Shown here one piece after another: positions 1 through 9,884 of a DNA stretch of 64,000 nucleotides (the stretch's first letter is position 1; every line of letters begins with the position of its first letter). Origin of the DNA: SB15 sp964639245 (GTDB taxonomy: Bacteria; Chloroflexota; Anaerolineae; Aggregatilineales; J027); the NCBI GenBank assembly GCA_964639245.1, contig CAZXCU010000006.1, forward strand, positions 236,582 to 300,581, written 5' to 3'. A program made the translations under genes and the position numbers. The notes under the pieces are model-generated. The model saw only the letters and a list, made by a program, of their open reading frames with translations. It was not told the DNA's origin and ran no database searches.

Positions 1-1
1 A

Positions 2-1912
2 GAAAGCTGGCTGCAAGCCCGTGAAGCCGATGCCAGAGCCTATGCCGCGATTGATTTTTCAACCGGTGAAAATGCCAACGCGCAGGCCAAATTGCAGGCG
101 CTTCTAGTTGCGGCGGGGCAAACCTATTCGGATGTCTACCTGACGGATGATTCTGGGCGGGTGTTGGCACAGGCCAATATCCGCGAAGATGCCACCCGGG
201 TTGAGAGTTTTTCAGAAGCGGCTTTTTTTGATGAAGCGCAAGATGAAGGCTTTTTCCGTTCAGAGGTGATCCGCTATGAACCACTGGCGGTTACGACGAT
301 GTTCCTTGCCCAGCGCACCCCGAACGGTACGCTAATTTTGCAGGTGAGTCCGGCTGCTTTGCAGGATTTGGTGCTGGATTTCGCGGGGGGGAACGGCAAA
401 ACCTATATCCAAATGGGCAATTTCCTAATTACCCGTGATGGAATCCGTGAGTCCGACAATGCGCCCAAAAATCCTGATGATGGCGCGGGGACAGGCTCAA
501 TTGATGGTCTGGATGAATTTGAGGGCGAAACGGTCTTAGGCGGATGGCGTGGCAACGAAACGTATAATTACACGGTGTTCGCGCAAATTTCCAGAGGCGA
601 TGCCCTCTCTGCCACCACCAGTTTGTTATTTGTGCTAATCGTGGTTGCCATCTTTTTGATGATTCTGGTGTTTGGTGGGGCCTACTGGTTTAGCCAGCGC
701 ATTGCTGCTCCGGTAGTTAAACTCACCAATGCTGCCCGCGAAATAGCCAAAGGGGCGATGACCAGCGCAGAAGTAGATATAAATAGTAGTGATGAAATTG
801 GACTTTTGGCAGGGTCATTCCGTGAAATGACCGATAATTTGCGGGTGCGGGTGTATGACGAAACCCAGAACCGCGAATATCTGGAAGATGTGCTGACCAG
901 TTATATGAAATTTGTCGAGCGTGTTTCGCGGGGGGATTTAACCGCCCGTTTGAGCCTGAATGGGCAAACCGGCCCCAACTTGATTGTGGCAAATGTGCGG
1001 GTTGACCAAGATGATAACCTCTTGCGCTTGGGGTACAACCTGAATCGCATGGTCGAAGCGCTCCATAGTATGGCTTCCCAAACCCGTGATGTGGCAGGCA
1101 GTTTAGCAGAAGCGGCTGGTGAAATTGTTGAATCTAGCACCAAACAAATTGCCAGCACGACCCAGCAGGACGCATCCGTCAGCCAGACCACTTCGACAGT
1201 CGCTGAAATTCGCGCAACCGTGGCTGAAACTGCCGAACGCGCCCAGATGGTAGCAGAAGCAGCGCAGCAATCCGTTGAAATTTCGCGGCAGGGGCAGGTT
1301 GCCGTTGCCGAAACCATCGACGGGATGAATCTCATTCGTTCCCGCGTGGAAAGCATCGCCGAAAATATTTTGATGCTCTCCGAACGCACTACCCAGATTG
1401 GTGACATTATCGCTACGGTAAACGCCATTGCTGACCAATCGAAAATGCTAGCGCTGAATGCTTCCATTGAAGCAGCGCGGGCGGGCGAGGAAGGACGCGG
1501 GTTTGCCGTGGTTGCGATGGAAGTACGGAATCTGGCGGAACAATCCCGCGAGGCCACTGCCCAGGTGCGTGATATTTTGAGCGAAATTCAGCAGGCCACC
1601 AATACCGCCGTGATGGTGACGGAAGAAGGCACAAAAGGCGTGGACATCGGGGTGAATTTGGTTGACCGTGCCGGACGTGCTATTCGGGAATTGGCGGGCA
1701 AATTAGAAGATGCTGCCCAAGCCGCAATGCAAATTGCTGCCAGCACCCGTCAGCAAAGTCAGGGGATGGATCAATTGACCTCCGCTATGAGCGCGATTAA
1801 ATCTGCCACGTCGTCTACCGCGTCGGGGATGCAGCAGTCGCAGCGCAACGCCAAAGAATTGAACGAAATGGCACGCCAGATGGAAGCCGCCATTTCTCAA
1901 TACAAGCTGTAA
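2..1912 (+). CDS. Methyl-accepting chemotaxis protein (N-terminus cut by window edge)
   Basis: The frame is open from the left edge, so the first part of the gene is outside. What remains is the end of an extracytoplasmic sensor region, one membrane segment (about bases 616-690), a HAMP linker (about 691-850) and a long coiled-coil signalling domain. Its hairpin tip contains EAARAGEEGRGFAVVA, the hallmark of MCPs that contact CheA and CheW. Such receptors bind a ligand outside the membrane and modulate CheA autophosphorylation. It lies 61 bases before cheA and is probably co-transcribed with cheA-cheB-cheW. The ligand cannot be told from the sequence. The role is secure; the true start is not visible. 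Confidence 0.93.
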   Translation, partial: ESWLQAREADARAYAAIDFSTGENANAQAKLQALLVAAGQTYSDVYLTDDSGRVLAQANIREDATRVESFSEAAFFDEAQDEGFFRSEVIRYEPLAVTTMFLAQRTPNGTLILQVSPAALQDLVLDFAGGNGKTYIQMGNFLITRDGIRESDNAPKNPDDGAGTGSIDGLDEFEGETVLGGWRGNETYNYTVFAQISRGDALSATTSLLFVLIVVAIFLMILVFGGAYWFSQRIAAPVVKLTNAAREIAKGAMTSAEVDINSSDEIGLLAGSFREMTDNLRVRVYDETQNREYLEDVLTSYMKFVERVSRGDLTARLSLNGQTGPNLIVANVRVDQDDNLLRLGYNLNRMVEALHSMASQTRDVAGSLAEAAGEIVESSTKQIASTTQQDASVSQTTSTVAEIRATVAETAERAQMVAEAAQQSVEISRQGQVAVAETIDGMNLIRSRVESIAENILMLSERTTQIGDIIATVNAIADQSKMLALNASIEAARAGEEGRGFAVVAMEVRNLAEQSREATAQVRDILSEIQQATNTAVMVTEEGTKGVDIGVNLVDRAGRAIRELAGKLEDAAQAAMQIAASTRQQSQGMDQLTSAMSAIKSATSSTASGMQQSQRNAKELNEMARQMEAAISQYKL

Positions 1913-1973
1913 AACGAATGAAGGGTGAGCCGGTGTGCAGTGCGTACTGGCTCTAAAATAATTGGAATCCGTC

Positions 1974-4805
1974 ATGTCAGACAGCAGTTTTGATGCTTTG
2001 ATGCAAGAGCTTTTGCAAATGTTCGCGGTGGAGGCGGCAGATCATCTCCAAACCCTCACGCAAACCATGCTCAAGCTCGAACGGCAGCCGCAAGGCGATG
2101 AAAAACAAGAACTTCTCAACGCTGCATTTCGGGCTGCCCACAGTTTGAAAGGGTCTGCCCGCGCTGTCGAGTTGATGGATATTGAGGGAATTGCCCACGA
2201 CGCAGAAACCGTCCTCAGTGCAGCACGCGGCGGCACCCTCGAATTTACGCCGGATATTGTGGACATTCTGCTGAGTGCAACAGATACAATTCAAAATCTG
2301 GTTGAACGCCACGAAGTCTCTAAAGAGCAAATTGCCAGCCTGCGCCAGCGTTTGAAAGCAGTAGTACAACCCAAAAGTGCGCCTCCCACACCCACACAGG
2401 TGGTGGTTGCGTCGGCTGCTCCCAAAGAAGAAAAAGCCAAAGCTCCCGTCAGTGTCTCGGCTCCGGTGGATAACAAACTGGACGCACTGATGAAAGAATT
2501 GGTGCAGATGTTTGCTGTCGAAGCGGCGGATCATCTGCAAACGTTGAATCAAACTTTGTTGGCGCTGGAAAAACAACCGGATGCAGGCCAAAAACAGGAT
2601 CTACTCAACGCGGCTTTTCGCGCTGCCCATAGCTTGAAGGGGTCAGCACGCGCCGTTGAACTGACAGAAATTGAACGCTTGGCACATGAAGCCGAAACGG
2701 TGTTAAGTGCAGCACGCAGCGGGACGCTCGATTTTTCGCCGGATACTGTCGATGTGTTGCTCCAAGCGGTAGACGCAATTCAAAATCTGGTCAACGGGGG
2801 AACAACTGCCTCCGACCATATGCAGGAAATCATTCAAAAACTCAAAGCCGCCAGCGAAAATAAAGCTGCTCCCAAACCCGCTGTTGTTGCTGTCCCACCC
2901 GCCCCGGCGGAAGTTGCGCCGATAGCTCCTCCGCCCCCGCCCGTTGCGACTACAGAAGCCAAACCCAAACCTGCCGATAAGAAGCCGACGGTCAAACCCA
3001 CCTCACTCAGTACCGGCAGTGTGGAAGAAACCATCCGTGTTTCGGTGGAAAAACTCGATGATTTGATGGCACAGGCAGGCGAACTGATTGTGTCCAAAAT
3101 CAGCGCGGATGAGCGTCACCGGGAACTGCGCGATTTACGCTCGCTCATGGGACGGTGGGAAAAAACATGGACAGAGGCAGGCGATTTACAACGTCGGCTT
3201 GACCGCCTTGCCCGCGAAGATGAACGCGACGAATGGAACGAAGTCCTCCAATTTTTGACCCTGAGCCAGCGTTATTTTGCCGAATCCGTCGAAAAAATTC
3301 GGGCGCTGGACAAGGCCATGAACGCCGATAACATGCGTCTGACGCTAGTATCGGGGGCGATTCAAGAAGAAATTCGGCGGGTACGGATGCTGCCCGTCGA
3401 AACCCATGTTGGCACGATGCAGCGTGTCGTGCGTGATGTCGCCCGTCAGGTCGGCAAAAATGTTGAACTGGTGATTCAAGGGGCAGATGTCGAACTCGAT
3501 AAAAAAGTCCTTGAACTGCTCAAAGATCCGTTGGTACATCTGCTGCGAAACAGTGTCGATCATGGCATCGAACTGCCAGAGGAACGCCGTACACGGGGCA
3601 AGGCCGAAACAGGTAAGGTAACGGTGGCGGTCAGCCAACGCGGGGGAAATGTGCATATCACCGTCGCCGACGATGGCAAAGGCATTGACCCCAACGCGAT
3701 TCGCCGTTCGGCAGTTAAAAAGGGCGTGCTATCGCAAAATGAAGCCGAAAATATCTCCGATGAAGAAGCCCAATTGCTGATTTTTAACGCGGGATTCTCT
3801 ACCAAAGAGGAAGTTACCGCCTTTTCCGGGCGCGGCGTGGGCATGGATGTTGTCAGGTCGCAGATAGAGGAATTACAGGGACGGATTAACCTCCGCAGTG
3901 TTCCCGGACGGGGTTCAGAATTTCACCTTATTTTGCCGATTTCGCTAGCGACCATTCGCGGGTTGATTATCCGCATCGGCCTGGATCGATACGCGGTGCC
4001 GCTGCATTCTGTCGAAAAAATTATCACCATTTCGCCGCATAAGATTTACAAAATCGAAGGCAATTCGATGTTCGATTACAACGATGAGCCGATGATGATT
4101 ATTCATATGGGCGAAATTTTAGAACGTCCCCGTGATGAATTGCGCGAAGATCGCTTGCCTGCGCTGGTTGTGGCGGGGGGTGAACGGCGCATGGCTTTTC
4201 TGGTAGATGATTTTGTCTCCGAACAGGAAATGGTCGTCAAACCATTGGGCAAACAACTCGAACGGGTGCGAAATGTCGCTGGCGCAACGCTACTCGGCAC
4301 AGGCCAACCCATTGTCATTTTAAATATCACCGACATGATCAAATCGGCGATGGGCGGACGTATCAGCCGCAAACCCATCATTGTGGAGCGCAAACCCGAA
4401 GATGAAAAAGAAGTTCCGCCGCCGCGTATTCTGGTGGTGGATGACTCCATTACCACCCGTACCCTTGAACGCAACATTTTGACCGGAGCCGGTTATGATG
4501 TCATGACCGCGAATGACGGGGTAGAAGCGCTGGCGATGCTGGAAACTGAACCGTTCGATCTGGTGGTCACGGATATTGAAATGCCGCGTATCAACGGATT
4601 TGAACTGGTTGAATGGATCCGGCAGAGCAAGGTTTACGGGCATGTACCGATTATTCTAGTCACATCTTTGGAAAGCAAAGAACATCGGGAACGTGGGCTA
4701 AAAGTGGGAGCAGATGCCTACATCGTCAAAAGTGGATTCGAGCAGGCACATTTATTAGAAGTCATTCATCAATACGTTCCGTGGGAAGCGAATAAAAAGA
4801 AATGA
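1974..4805 (+). CDS. cheA: CheA-type hybrid histidine kinase with two Hpt domains and a receiver
   Basis: This 943-residue kinase takes receptor signals and passes phosphate to response regulators. In order it has Hpt1 (phosphorylatable His at about residue 56 in AAHSLKG), Hpt2 (His about 219 in the same motif), a Pro/Ala-rich linker, the dimerisation region, a HATPase core (RNSVDHGIE, DDGKGID, GRGVGMDVV), a CheW-like domain and a C-terminal receiver (VVDDSITTRTLE, VVTDIEMP, K in YIVKS). The two Hpt domains are close copies of each other, which suggests a recent internal duplication. The ATG at 1974 is preferred over a TTG 12 bases earlier. The stop overlaps the cheB start as ATGA, so translation is likely coupled. 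A CheA with a built-in receiver may serve motility or a non-flagellar output such as pili. Confidence 0.95.
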   Translation: MSDSSFDALMQELLQMFAVEAADHLQTLTQTMLKLERQPQGDEKQELLNAAFRAAHSLKGSARAVELMDIEGIAHDAETVLSAARGGTLEFTPDIVDILLSATDTIQNLVERHEVSKEQIASLRQRLKAVVQPKSAPPTPTQVVVASAAPKEEKAKAPVSVSAPVDNKLDALMKELVQMFAVEAADHLQTLNQTLLALEKQPDAGQKQDLLNAAFRAAHSLKGSARAVELTEIERLAHEAETVLSAARSGTLDFSPDTVDVLLQAVDAIQNLVNGGTTASDHMQEIIQKLKAASENKAAPKPAVVAVPPAPAEVAPIAPPPPPVATTEAKPKPADKKPTVKPTSLSTGSVEETIRVSVEKLDDLMAQAGELIVSKISADERHRELRDLRSLMGRWEKTWTEAGDLQRRLDRLAREDERDEWNEVLQFLTLSQRYFAESVEKIRALDKAMNADNMRLTLVSGAIQEEIRRVRMLPVETHVGTMQRVVRDVARQVGKNVELVIQGADVELDKKVLELLKDPLVHLLRNSVDHGIELPEERRTRGKAETGKVTVAVSQRGGNVHITVADDGKGIDPNAIRRSAVKKGVLSQNEAENISDEEAQLLIFNAGFSTKEEVTAFSGRGVGMDVVRSQIEELQGRINLRSVPGRGSEFHLILPISLATIRGLIIRIGLDRYAVPLHSVEKIITISPHKIYKIEGNSMFDYNDEPMMIIHMGEILERPRDELREDRLPALVVAGGERRMAFLVDDFVSEQEMVVKPLGKQLERVRNVAGATLLGTGQPIVILNITDMIKSAMGGRISRKPIIVERKPEDEKEVPPPRILVVDDSITTRTLERNILTGAGYDVMTANDGVEALAMLETEPFDLVVTDIEMPRINGFELVEWIRQSKVYGHVPIILVTSLESKEHRERGLKVGADAYIVKSGFEQAHLLEVIHQYVPWEANKKK

Positions 4806-5875
4806 CTGCCCCTCTGCCCGACCCCGGTGAAATCATTCGTGTGCTGGTTGTGGATGACAGCTTAATTGCGCGGCGTGTCATCGTTGAACTCATCAACCGC
4901 ACCCATGATATGACCGTGATTGCGGAGGCCGCCAACGGTTTAGAAGCAGTGCGCCTGAATTTATCGCTTCATCCCCATCTAATTGTGATGGATGTCACAC
5001 TGCCGATCATGGATGTGTTCCAGACAACAGAAATCATCATGCGCGAAAATCCCACCCGCATCGTGCTGATGGCAAATCAGCTATTTCTGGATGATGCCGA
5101 GTTGATGTCCAAAGCCACCGGAGTCGGCGCGCTGGATGTTTCACCCAAACCCATCAATGACCGCGACGAAGATGCCAACCAGCAATTCATTAAAAAATTA
5201 CGGGCAATGGCCCATGTCAATGTGGTGAGGCGCTGGCGAACCGATTTAAGAGTCACCGATTTGATAGATCGCTATCCCGGCGTGGGCAAACGGCTGGAAA
5301 TTGTACTGATTGTGTCCTCCACCGGGGGGCCGCACGCGCTGGAAGCTATTATCCGCACCCTGCCCGCCGATTTTCCTCTGCCAATTGTGATTGTTCAGCA
5401 CATCGGGAGTGAATTTGTGGGCAATATGCTGCATTGGTTAAGCAGCTTAACCCCCCTGACCATGAAGATTGCCGAAGCCAGCGAACGTCCCGCCGAAGGG
5501 CATATTTATATCGCGCCCAGTGGGTTGCAGCTTGAATTTTCTTTTGATGGGCGTTTTGTGTTGAGTCGGGAGACAGAAGGCCGTTTACATGTTCCTTCTG
5601 GCGATGTATTGTTATCATCTGCGGCGAATGTTTACGGGCCCAATGCGATTGGGGTGGTGTTGACGGGCATGGGCGAGGACGGCGCGGGCGGGTTGCTCAA
5701 AATGCGGCAAAAAGGCGCACGAACCATTGTACAGGATGAGGCCAGCAGCATTGTTTTCGGGATGCCCAAAGCGGCAATTGAACGCGGCGGGAGTGAATAT
5801 GTCGTGCCGCTCGACCAGATCGCGCCCTTGCTGATTGAACTTACCAAAGGTCTCAAGAAAAATGTTGCTGAGTAG
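4802..5875 (+). CDS. cheB: Chemotaxis methylesterase/deamidase CheB
   Basis: CheB removes methyl groups from receptor glutamates and so resets sensitivity; phosphorylation of its receiver activates it. Residues 12-125 form the receiver (VVDDS, phosphoacceptor D64 in IVMDVTLP, K in VSPKPI). Residues 165-355 form the esterase, with the catalytic Ser in SSTGGP (about 173), His200 in VQHIG and Asp in GMGEDGA. The start overlaps the cheA stop by four bases. The receiver has MDV where most have MDG after the phosphorylation site, which is a minor change. No cheR is in the window and it may lie upstream. Identification is firm. Confidence 0.95.
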   Translation: MTAPLPDPGEIIRVLVVDDSLIARRVIVELINRTHDMTVIAEAANGLEAVRLNLSLHPHLIVMDVTLPIMDVFQTTEIIMRENPTRIVLMANQLFLDDAELMSKATGVGALDVSPKPINDRDEDANQQFIKKLRAMAHVNVVRRWRTDLRVTDLIDRYPGVGKRLEIVLIVSSTGGPHALEAIIRTLPADFPLPIVIVQHIGSEFVGNMLHWLSSLTPLTMKIAEASERPAEGHIYIAPSGLQLEFSFDGRFVLSRETEGRLHVPSGDVLLSSAANVYGPNAIGVVLTGMGEDGAGGLLKMRQKGARTIVQDEASSIVFGMPKAAIERGGSEYVVPLDQIAPLLIELTKGLKKNVAE

Positions 5876-6326
5876 CGGTCAAAAATCTTATTTAACCTTT
5901 CGGGTCGGGGCGCAGTGGTACGCGGTGGGGGTGTTGTCGGTCTTTGAGGTCGTCAACATGGTTGCTATTTCCCCTGTACCAGATATGCCGCCGGCGGTAC
6001 TCGGCATCGTCAATATTCGTGGCAGCATGTCCCCGGTCATCGATTTACGGGTGCGCTTCAATTCGCCGGATAAAGCGCTCAAACTGACCACCCCGATTAT
6101 TTTTTTGCGAAATGACACTACCGGAGTCTATGGCATTGTGGTCGATGATGTAGATGATGTGATCAATTTGAACGCAGAAGACATCAATCAGACTCCCCTC
6201 ACCCAACGGGCGGAACATATTGTTGGCATTACCGATGTCAAAGAACGGCTGATTATGCTGCTTGATCCGGTGATGTTAATGAAATCCAGCCTCAAAGACG
6301 AAACTTTACTGAAGTTAGAGGAATAA
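5862..6326 (+). CDS. cheW: CheW scaffold protein
   Basis: A 154-residue single-domain CheW. It begins YLTFRVGAQWYAVGV and includes VLGIVNIRGSMSPVIDLR, the typical CheW fold signature. CheW links chemoreceptors to CheA in the signalling array. The ATG at 5862 is chosen because the domain starts directly after it and it overlaps the end of cheB by 14 bases; an in-frame TTG at 5835 would add only an unrelated tail. It is the last chemotaxis gene of the cluster, and surE follows after one base. Confidence 0.93.
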   Translation: MLLSSGQKSYLTFRVGAQWYAVGVLSVFEVVNMVAISPVPDMPPAVLGIVNIRGSMSPVIDLRVRFNSPDKALKLTTPIIFLRNDTTGVYGIVVDDVDDVINLNAEDINQTPLTQRAEHIVGITDVKERLIMLLDPVMLMKSSLKDETLLKLEE

Positions 6327-6327
6327 C

Positions 6328-7086
6328 ATGCACATTCTCGTTTCCAATGACGATGGAATCCAAGCGCCGGGACTGCTGGCCTTAGCCCAAGCGATGCTGC
6401 CCTTTGGCAAAGTGACGGTGGTTGCACCGGAGGAAAATCAGAGCGCCACCGGACACAAAAAAACCCTAGAACGTCCTCTGCGCGTGCGCCATCTCAAAGA
6501 ATATGCCACGGGCATTGAGGCTTATTCGGTCAACGGCTCACCCTCAGATTGTGTCGCGGTGGCGCTGTTAGGCTATATCAAAGAATCGGTGGATCTCGTG
6601 GTTTCGGGTATCAATCAAGGGCCAAATGTAGCGCAGGACGTGACCTATAGTGGCACGGTTTCGGTAGCGCTGGAATCGGCAATTTTTGGTTTGCCTGCGG
6701 TGGCTTTTTCGCTGGATGACCGTTCGCCAGATGCTAATTACACAAATGCTGCGGAAGTCGCCCATCAGGTCGTAGCGGCCTTTGTTAAAAATCCCTTCCC
6801 GCCAATGACCATTTTGAACGTCAATGTTCCCAAAGGGCAGGTCAAGGGCTGGAAATCCACCCGTCAAGGCGTGCGTGAATACCGGGATCGCTTGGACGAA
6901 CGGTTTGACCCACGCGGACGGCCTTACTACTGGATTGGCGGGGATGAACCGATTGGGGATATTGATACCGTAGATACCGATTTATGGGCGCTGCACAACG
7001 GCTATGTGAGCCTTACGCCCATTCACCTCGATTTAACCGCCCATACCATAGTTCCAGAAATTGCACGGTGGAATTTAGAACTGTAA
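6328..7086 (+). CDS. surE: 5'/3'-nucleotidase SurE
   Basis: SurE is a metal-dependent phosphatase of nucleoside monophosphates, often linked to stress survival. The 252-residue protein opens with ILVSNDDGIQAPG, where the paired Asp bind metal, and contains NGSPSDCVAV and SGINQGPNV, all standard for the family. Length matches the usual 250 or so residues. It starts one base after the cheW stop and so may be read as the tail of the chemotaxis operon, although a functional link is not obvious. Its 3' end overlaps the next gene. Confidence 0.95.
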   Translation: MHILVSNDDGIQAPGLLALAQAMLPFGKVTVVAPEENQSATGHKKTLERPLRVRHLKEYATGIEAYSVNGSPSDCVAVALLGYIKESVDLVVSGINQGPNVAQDVTYSGTVSVALESAIFGLPAVAFSLDDRSPDANYTNAAEVAHQVVAAFVKNPFPPMTILNVNVPKGQVKGWKSTRQGVREYRDRLDERFDPRGRPYYWIGGDEPIGDIDTVDTDLWALHNGYVSLTPIHLDLTAHTIVPEIARWNLEL

Positions 7087-7871
7087 AATCGCCCCGTATT
7101 CTCATCACGGGGGCAACCGGATTTTTAGGTTTTCGGGTTGTGGCTGCCCTGCTAGAAGGCGGCGCATCCGTCAGTGTGGTGGTACGGCCTGACCAGCAGG
7201 AAAAAATTGCTGCGATTGCCAACCGTGTGCGGGTTCTGGAAGGCGACATCTGGAATCGGGCCAGTCTCAAGGGATTGGCACGCGGTCATGATGCGGTGGT
7301 GCATCTGGTCGGTAGTGTCAAATCAGACCCCGCACGCGGCTTAACCTACCAGCAAATTAACCTTGTTTCGGCGCGGCATGTGATTGGTATGGCAGTGAGT
7401 GACGGCGTGCTGAATTTTGTCTTTTTGAGCGCTACTGGGCTGCCTGCTCAACTTCCCCAAGACTATCTTCGTAGCAAACGGGATGCCGAAGAGTACCTCA
7501 AAAACAGCGGCTTGGAATGGGTCATCATCCGAGCGCCCCTGTTGTTTGAGCCGGGTTTTCGTACCCCGATTTTAACCACCCTTTCGACATTGGGAGTTTT
7601 ACCGCCGGTAAGTTGGTTTACAGGTAGCATGATGCCCCTGCCCGTCGATATCGCAGCGCGGGGGATTGCCTCGGCTGCGCTGCACGCACAGGATTATGAG
7701 CGGCGCACGCTCTATGCAGCAGATTTACGTCGTTTGGCGCGTCGTCAAGCGCGTGGCCCTTTAGTGGTGCGTCCGGCGGTGCTGACGCGGCAGCGTGAAC
7801 TGGATAAATTGGACGAAACCCCCTTCGGCTGGACTCCACCGCCTCACCTACGCCGCAAAGGGCGGAAATAA
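7068..7871 (+). CDS. NAD(P)-binding NDUFA9-like atypical SDR
   Basis: The protein starts with a Rossmann glycine motif (ILITGATGFLGFRVV) and has the later pattern YLRSKRDAEEYLKNSGLEW, typical of the extended/atypical SDR group that includes the complex I subunit NDUFA9 and related sugar epimerase-like proteins. The substrate is unknown. A frame is open from 6984, but the region before the glycine motif lies inside surE. I take the GTG at 7068 as the likely start, giving 267 residues with a 19-base overlap; the ribosome site is weak, so this is uncertain. It probably shares a transcript with surE. Confidence 0.8.
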   Translation: MEFRTVKSPRILITGATGFLGFRVVAALLEGGASVSVVVRPDQQEKIAAIANRVRVLEGDIWNRASLKGLARGHDAVVHLVGSVKSDPARGLTYQQINLVSARHVIGMAVSDGVLNFVFLSATGLPAQLPQDYLRSKRDAEEYLKNSGLEWVIIRAPLLFEPGFRTPILTTLSTLGVLPPVSWFTGSMMPLPVDIAARGIASAALHAQDYERRTLYAADLRRLARRQARGPLVVRPAVLTRQRELDKLDETPFGWTPPPHLRRKGRK

Positions 7872-7953
7872 AAATCCGCTAAAAGTCGTTGTTCAAATCG
7901 GGTAACTTGCATTAGGCTTAACGATATGCTTTTCATGCAATGGAGAAAACCCA

Positions 7954-9840
7954 ATGCGAAGATTTTGCGCTGTTCTGTTTGTGCTGGCGGTTTTTGCGAG
8001 TGGGGCGCTAGCAGAAGAACCCGTCACCCCCGGCACAGACAATCTGGAAACCATCGCCAACAGTCCCATTCCCTCGCGTGATCCGGTCGATTTATCGGTG
8101 CGCTTGAACGGTCTTGACCCCAACACCATCATCCTTGAAACCCGTCCGGTGTATGAGGTGGGCGAGATTGAAATTTTCACGATGGCAGGCTCAGAGGGGG
8201 TTGAAACCCGCGAGTTACAATTTGAACTGGCTGCCAAAGGTGAAGATGTCTATTTGTGGGTGGAATTGGGCATGGATTATGAACAGGACAAAGCTGAATT
8301 CATCACCAGCACCATTCAAGAACGGATTATTCCCACCACCCGCCGTCTTTTCGGGCAAGAAGTGGATATTGATAACGACCCTCATATTTACGTGTTTAAT
8401 GTTTTTAACGCAGGGCCGGGTATCGCGGGTTTGTACAATGATACTGACGCTTATCCTGATGAAATTTTCCCCAGTTCTAATGAAGTCAATAGCCTCATCA
8501 TGGCAGTCGGCATGAACGACCCCATCACCTATCTTTCGGTGTGGGCGCACGAGTTTCAACATCTGGTACAGGCCGGACGGGATGATAGTGAAGCCACTTG
8601 GTACATTGAAGGCGTAGCGGAATTGGGCAGTTTATTGGCAGTGCCGGAATATTTCAGCACGGGCTTTCAGACCTTTTACCTGACCAGCAGTACCAGCAAT
8701 CAACTCAATTTCTGGCCGATGGGCAACACCATTGCCTACTATGGCGCGTCTTCCCTATTTTTGACCTATATCACCCAGCAGTATGGCGAAGAATGGCTCT
8801 ACTATGTGGCGAATGAGCCGAATGATGATGTTATTGGGTTGGAATTGGCGCTAGAACAATATGGCGCGGTAGACCCTGCTACTGGCGAAACCGTCACCTT
8901 TGATTCAGTGTTTGCCGATTGGGTGATTACCAACTATTTGAATGACCCCACCGTTGAAGATGGTCGCTTTGCCCATACCTTGCTGGAATTTCCGCCGAAT
9001 TTGGTGCAGCCAACTGAGGAATTGGGGGCAATTCCGGTTGAAATCCCTGCCCGCGCCGCGAATCAGTACGGCACACAGTATTACACCCTCAACCCCAACG
9101 GCGCACAAAGCCTGACCATTAGCTTGGATGGTGAAGAAACCGCCAAAATTGTTCCCACCAACCCGCACTCCGGCGACTATTTCTACTGGTCGCAGCGCGG
9201 GAATCAGGGCAATGCTCGCCTCACCGGACGCTTTGATTTAACGGGAGTCGATTCGGCAACGCTTAATTTCTGGACATGGTACGAAATTGAAGATTTGTGG
9301 GATTACGGCTATTTGAGCGTGTCCACCGACAACGGTGCAACATGGCAGGTCGTTACCACCCCGCAAATGACCAGCGAAAATCCCTATGACCGCGCTTTTG
9401 CCACTGGTTACAGCCAGCGGAGTGGCGGCGGCGGTGTGGCAGAATGGATGGAACAATCCGTTGATTTGTCATCCTTTGCGGGGAATGAAATTCTGGTGCG
9501 CTTTGATTTTGTGACCGACCAAGCCACCGATTTAGAAGGTTGGCTCCTAGATGATGTGTCCATCCCTGAAATCGGGTTTGCTGATGATTTTGAACAGCCC
9601 AACGACGCATGGCTGGCGGAAGGGTGGGTACGCATTACCAATGTTGTGCCGCAGGCTTATCTGCTGCAAGCGATTGTTTATGGCGAAGAAACCACCGTAA
9701 CCCGCTTGATTGAACCCGGTCAACCCATGCCAGAGGCCATCAATTTAGATGTCACAGGCGCAGAACGGGTCGTGTTGGCAATTTCCGGGATTGCGCCGGT
9801 AACGCGCCAACCCGCCCCCTTTAGCCTAACCGTTCAATAG
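7954..9840 (+). CDS. Secreted zinc metallopeptidase (immune-inhibitor-A-like)
   Basis: The 628-residue product begins with a clear signal peptide (MRRFCAVLFVLAVFASGALA). A zinc site HEFQH sits at residues 199-203, with further acidic residues in EGVAE around 219-223 as the probable third ligand. The second half, from about 400, is beta-rich with a WTWYEIEDLWDYGYLS-like segment seen in the C-terminal domains of immune inhibitor A and MAM-like modules. It is therefore an exported protease, perhaps used to digest protein outside the cell. A ribosome site GGAG lies nine bases before the ATG. It stands alone, ending at a terminator facing pdxT. The exact peptidase family (M6 or M30-like) is not settled. 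Confidence 0.8.
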   Translation: MRRFCAVLFVLAVFASGALAEEPVTPGTDNLETIANSPIPSRDPVDLSVRLNGLDPNTIILETRPVYEVGEIEIFTMAGSEGVETRELQFELAAKGEDVYLWVELGMDYEQDKAEFITSTIQERIIPTTRRLFGQEVDIDNDPHIYVFNVFNAGPGIAGLYNDTDAYPDEIFPSSNEVNSLIMAVGMNDPITYLSVWAHEFQHLVQAGRDDSEATWYIEGVAELGSLLAVPEYFSTGFQTFYLTSSTSNQLNFWPMGNTIAYYGASSLFLTYITQQYGEEWLYYVANEPNDDVIGLELALEQYGAVDPATGETVTFDSVFADWVITNYLNDPTVEDGRFAHTLLEFPPNLVQPTEELGAIPVEIPARAANQYGTQYYTLNPNGAQSLTISLDGEETAKIVPTNPHSGDYFYWSQRGNQGNARLTGRFDLTGVDSATLNFWTWYEIEDLWDYGYLSVSTDNGATWQVVTTPQMTSENPYDRAFATGYSQRSGGGGVAEWMEQSVDLSSFAGNEILVRFDFVTDQATDLEGWLLDDVSIPEIGFADDFEQPNDAWLAEGWVRITNVVPQAYLLQAIVYGEETTVTRLIEPGQPMPEAINLDVTGAERVVLAISGIAPVTRQPAPFSLTVQ

Positions 9841-9854
9841 GCGTAACAACATTC

Positions 9855-9884
9855 AAATGGGCAGAAAGAATCTGCCCATTTTTT
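9855..9884 (+). terminator. Rho-independent terminator after the secreted peptidase
   Basis: AAATGGGCAGA (9855-9865) pairs perfectly with TCTGCCCATTT (9871-9881) around a five-base loop, followed by a T-rich stretch. It lies between two convergent genes and overlaps the pdxT stop. The U tract favours the plus strand. Confidence 0.85.

Noticed and set aside
901..1557. Long minus-strand frame of 218 codons inside the chemoreceptor gene
   Set aside because: It is the mirror of a coding sequence, with low-complexity Ser/Ala/Thr-rich translation and no ribosome site.
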